7,881 bases of DNA, taken from assembly GCA_002414705.1 (NCBI GenBank), contig DIAL01000038.1, positions 1 through 7,881 on the forward strand, in the 5' to 3' direction. The DNA comes from Flavobacteriaceae bacterium UBA5079 (GTDB lineage Bacteria > Bacteroidota > Bacteroidia > Flavobacteriales > Flavobacteriaceae). Under the pieces are notes generated by a model. It was not told where the DNA came from and ran no database searches. It was given only the letters and a program-made list of their open reading frames with translations. Made by a program: the position numbers and the translations under genes. Of the stretch, positions 7,204 to 7,881 are shown piece by piece (position 1 is the first letter of the stretch; every line of letters starts with the position of its first letter).

Positions 7204-7881
7204 TTAAATTGTTTCCGTTAAAATATCTAAAGGACTCTCTTCGTGTTGTTCATTATTCACTATTTCTTCGCGTTTAGCACTAACACTTAATATGATACCT
7301 AGCGCCAAACAGGTCATCCAAATAGATGTCCCTCCACTACTTATTAATGGCAATGTTTGTCCTGTAACTGGGAATAATTGAACAGCTACAGCCATGTTTA
7401 TTAGAGCTTGAAAAACAATAGGCAAACCCACACCTAAAACCACTAATTTTCCAAATATGGTATCTGATTTTTGAGAAACAATGACGATTCGGAATAATAA
7501 AGCCAAATACAAGAACAACACGGAGAAACCTCCAATTAAACCATATTCCTCAACGATTATGGCGAAAATAAAATCGGATGATGACTGTGGTAAAAAGTTT
7601 TTTTGATAACTTTTTCCTGGACCAACACCTTTAACACCTCCTGTAGCAATAGCTGTTTTGGCTTTTTCTATTTGATAATCTTCCTCTGTAAGTGTGTTAT
7701 CTGAAAAACTTTCCACGCGACTCATCCATGTATCTACACGATTTGGCATTGCATCTGGAAAAGCCTTAGCTGTTAATACAAAAAGTGCTAATGCCACAAT
7801 CCCTAAACCAATAATAACTCCCAAATACCGAACAGGATAACCACCCAAAAACACCAGAATAACTACCATACAAAACATAAT
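7204..7881 (-). CDS. ftsW: Septal SEDS glycosyltransferase FtsW, C-terminal part (5' end outside the window)
   Basis: FtsW is the multi-pass SEDS protein that polymerises lipid II into septal glycan strands together with its class B PBP partner (FtsI). The frame stays open to the window edge, so only about the last 225 residues are present; family members are about 380-410 long. The Met codon at 7878-7876 lies inside a hydrophobic segment and is not the start. Counting from it, visible signatures are GVGPGKSYQKNFLPQ (84-98) and SSSDFIFAIIVEEYGLIGG (99-117), which holds the conserved Asp (D102) of the large outer loop essential in SEDS enzymes. QTLPLISSGGTS (174-185) lies near the last membrane segments, and a charged cytoplasmic tail covers about 201-224. 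RodA shares much of this; FtsW is preferred because murG follows 21 bp downstream, as in dcw clusters. Confidence 0.93.
   Translation of the reverse strand: MMFCMVVILVFLGGYPVRYLGVIIGLGIVALALFVLTAKAFPDAMPNRVDTWMSRVESFSDNTLTEEDYQIEKAKTAIATGGVKGVGPGKSYQKNFLPQSSSDFIFAIIVEEYGLIGGFSVLFLYLALLFRIVIVSQKSDTIFGKLVVLGVGLPIVFQALINMAVAVQLFPVTGQTLPLISSGGTSIWMTCLALGIILSVSAKREEIVNNEQHEESPLDILTETI

Noticed and set aside
1..7881. A novel defence, mobile or accessory system
   Set aside because: Every long coding frame belongs to a known dcw gene or yqeY. There are no repeats, transposases, integrases or unknown cassettes, and the gene order is an ordinary conserved one.

Overview
The window is the distal half of a division and cell-wall (dcw) gene cluster from a member of the Bacteroidota, most probably the family Flavobacteriaceae. 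The evidence is the AT-rich sequence, A-rich leaders without clear Shine-Dalgarno sites, a Bacteroidota-like -7 promoter element before yqeY, the short FtsQ, and above all the very long FtsZ. That FtsZ has a linker of about 270 residues and an extra tail ending in SFLHDNVD. Every gene lies on the minus strand, so transcription runs from the right edge to the left edge.

Reading in the direction of transcription, the window starts inside ftsW (7881-7204, N-terminal part missing). Then come murG (7182-6070, GTG start), murC (6070-4718), ftsQ (4728-4009), ftsA (4005-2683) and ftsZ (2623-659). The genes are packed like an operon: murG/murC share 1 base, murC/ftsQ overlap by 11 bp, ftsQ/ftsA are 3 bp apart, ftsW/murG are 21 bp apart, and ftsA/ftsZ are separated by a 59-bp AT-rich leader. 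A strong hairpin plus T-tract terminator follows ftsZ (622-582). After it comes a probable promoter and a separate gene, yqeY (509-60). Ten bases beyond yqeY lies the 5' part of a tRNA-Arg with anticodon TCG, cut by the left edge of the window.

The genes cover two linked tasks. MurG and MurC make peptidoglycan precursors: MurG completes lipid II, and MurC adds L-Ala to UDP-MurNAc. FtsW, FtsQ, FtsA and FtsZ are divisome parts: the SEDS glycosyltransferase, a bitopic scaffold, the actin-like membrane anchor and the tubulin-like ring protein. No ddl or murB lies between murC and ftsQ, unlike in E. coli. yqeY and the tRNA belong to translation and form a separate unit downstream.

This is a conserved housekeeping region. 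I see no mobile element, CRISPR array, defence system or unknown gene cassette, and no intergenic stretch longer than 149 bp. The most interesting points are the compound C-terminus of FtsZ, the arrangement of terminator, promoter, yqeY and tRNA, and the non-ATG start of murG.
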